Source: Syntrophaceae bacterium (lineage in GTDB: Bacteria; Desulfobacterota; Syntrophia; Syntrophales; UBA5619). Taken from it: a stretch of DNA of 14,411 bases. This document shows positions 14,246-14,411 of this stretch, piece after piece. Each line of letters begins with the position of its first letter. The stretch's first letter is position 1. The stretch is from positions 1 through 14,411 of the forward strand of contig JAHFBU010000005.1 of assembly GCA_023249795.1 (NCBI GenBank), read 5' to 3'. The notes under the pieces were generated by a model. That model was not told where the DNA came from and made no database searches. It worked only from the letters and a program-made list of their open reading frames with translations. A program made the translations under genes and the position numbers.

Positions 14246-14411
14246 ACGGGTTCAAGATCGAACGGACAGCTCCGGTCCCGGAAAGCCCAGTCAAGGTATC
14301 CGTCATAACACCTACCTATCGCCGCGATCCGAAGGTGTTGCTGCGTTGCCTGTCTTGCATGAAGCTCCAGACCGTCCGGAACTGGGAACAGATTATCTGT
14401 TCCGATGGCCC
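14242..14411 (+). CDS. Family 2 glycosyltransferase, N-terminal part only
   Basis: The first 56 residues are in the window; the rest lies beyond the right edge. After a short variable start comes VKVSVITPTYRRDPKVLLRC, then a stretch with the LQTVRNWEQIICSDG pattern, the beta-strand and nucleotide-binding entry of a GT-A fold family 2 glycosyltransferase. These transfer sugars from nucleotide donors to LPS core, O-antigen or exopolysaccharide. The acceptor cannot be told from this fragment, and the DxD and catalytic residues lie outside. AAGGA sits five bases before the ATG, and no in-frame start exists further upstream before a stop at 14203. It may be the first gene of a separate sugar cluster, since it shares no function with the Etf operon before it. 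Confidence 0.82.
   Translation, partial: MNGFKIERTAPVPESPVKVSVITPTYRRDPKVLLRCLSCMKLQTVRNWEQIICSDG

Overview
The window looks like chromosomal DNA of a Gram-negative anaerobe of the deltaproteobacterial (Desulfobacterota) type, plausibly a Syntrophales-like fatty- or aromatic-acid degrader. Two things point there. One is a complete block for Kdo and lipopolysaccharide (LPS) export joined to rpoN-hpf-ptsN-rapZ. The other is an operon of an iron-sulfur electron transfer flavoprotein and a membrane HdrD-like quinone oxidoreductase (EMO type), characteristic of bacteria that oxidise acyl-CoA without a FixC/ETF-QO. The lineage is inferred from gene content only.

Minus-strand block, 9775 down to 1, in transcription order: xerD, a membrane-anchored TPR protein, kdsA, kdsC, then lptC, lptA, lptB, rpoN, then hpf, ptsN and rapZ (cut by the window edge). 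Gaps are mostly under 50 bp. The two wider gaps each hold a candidate sigma-70 promoter, a good one before lptC (5303-5331) and a weaker one before hpf (1759-1787). The order from kdsC to rapZ matches the E. coli locus, but kdsA sits where kdsD would be and no kdsD is seen. KdsA and KdsC make Kdo for the LPS inner core, and LptC, LptA and LptB belong to the LPS transport machine. RpoN, long-form HPF, EIIA-Ntr and RapZ are the regulatory tail.

A 161-bp divergent gap (9776-9936) separates this block from the plus-strand operon etfB-etfA-EMO (9937-14144). Electrons from acyl-CoA dehydrogenases would enter EtfAB, pass through the two ferredoxin-type clusters on EtfA, and reach the membrane protein, which combines a NarI-like heme-b domain, two [4Fe-4S] sites and two CCG cysteine-rich domains. 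From there they would go to menaquinone, or the reverse during syntrophic growth.

After a 97-bp gap a family 2 glycosyltransferase starts and runs off the right edge. A possible 22-codon reading frame with a strong Shine-Dalgarno ends in an ATGA overlap with its start codon.

No tRNA, rRNA, CRISPR array, insertion sequence or prophage was seen, and no stretch above 300 bp lacks a gene. The systems present belong to known families. The less explained items are the small coupled frame, the TPR protein with an unassigned N-terminal domain, and the dyads at the promoters.
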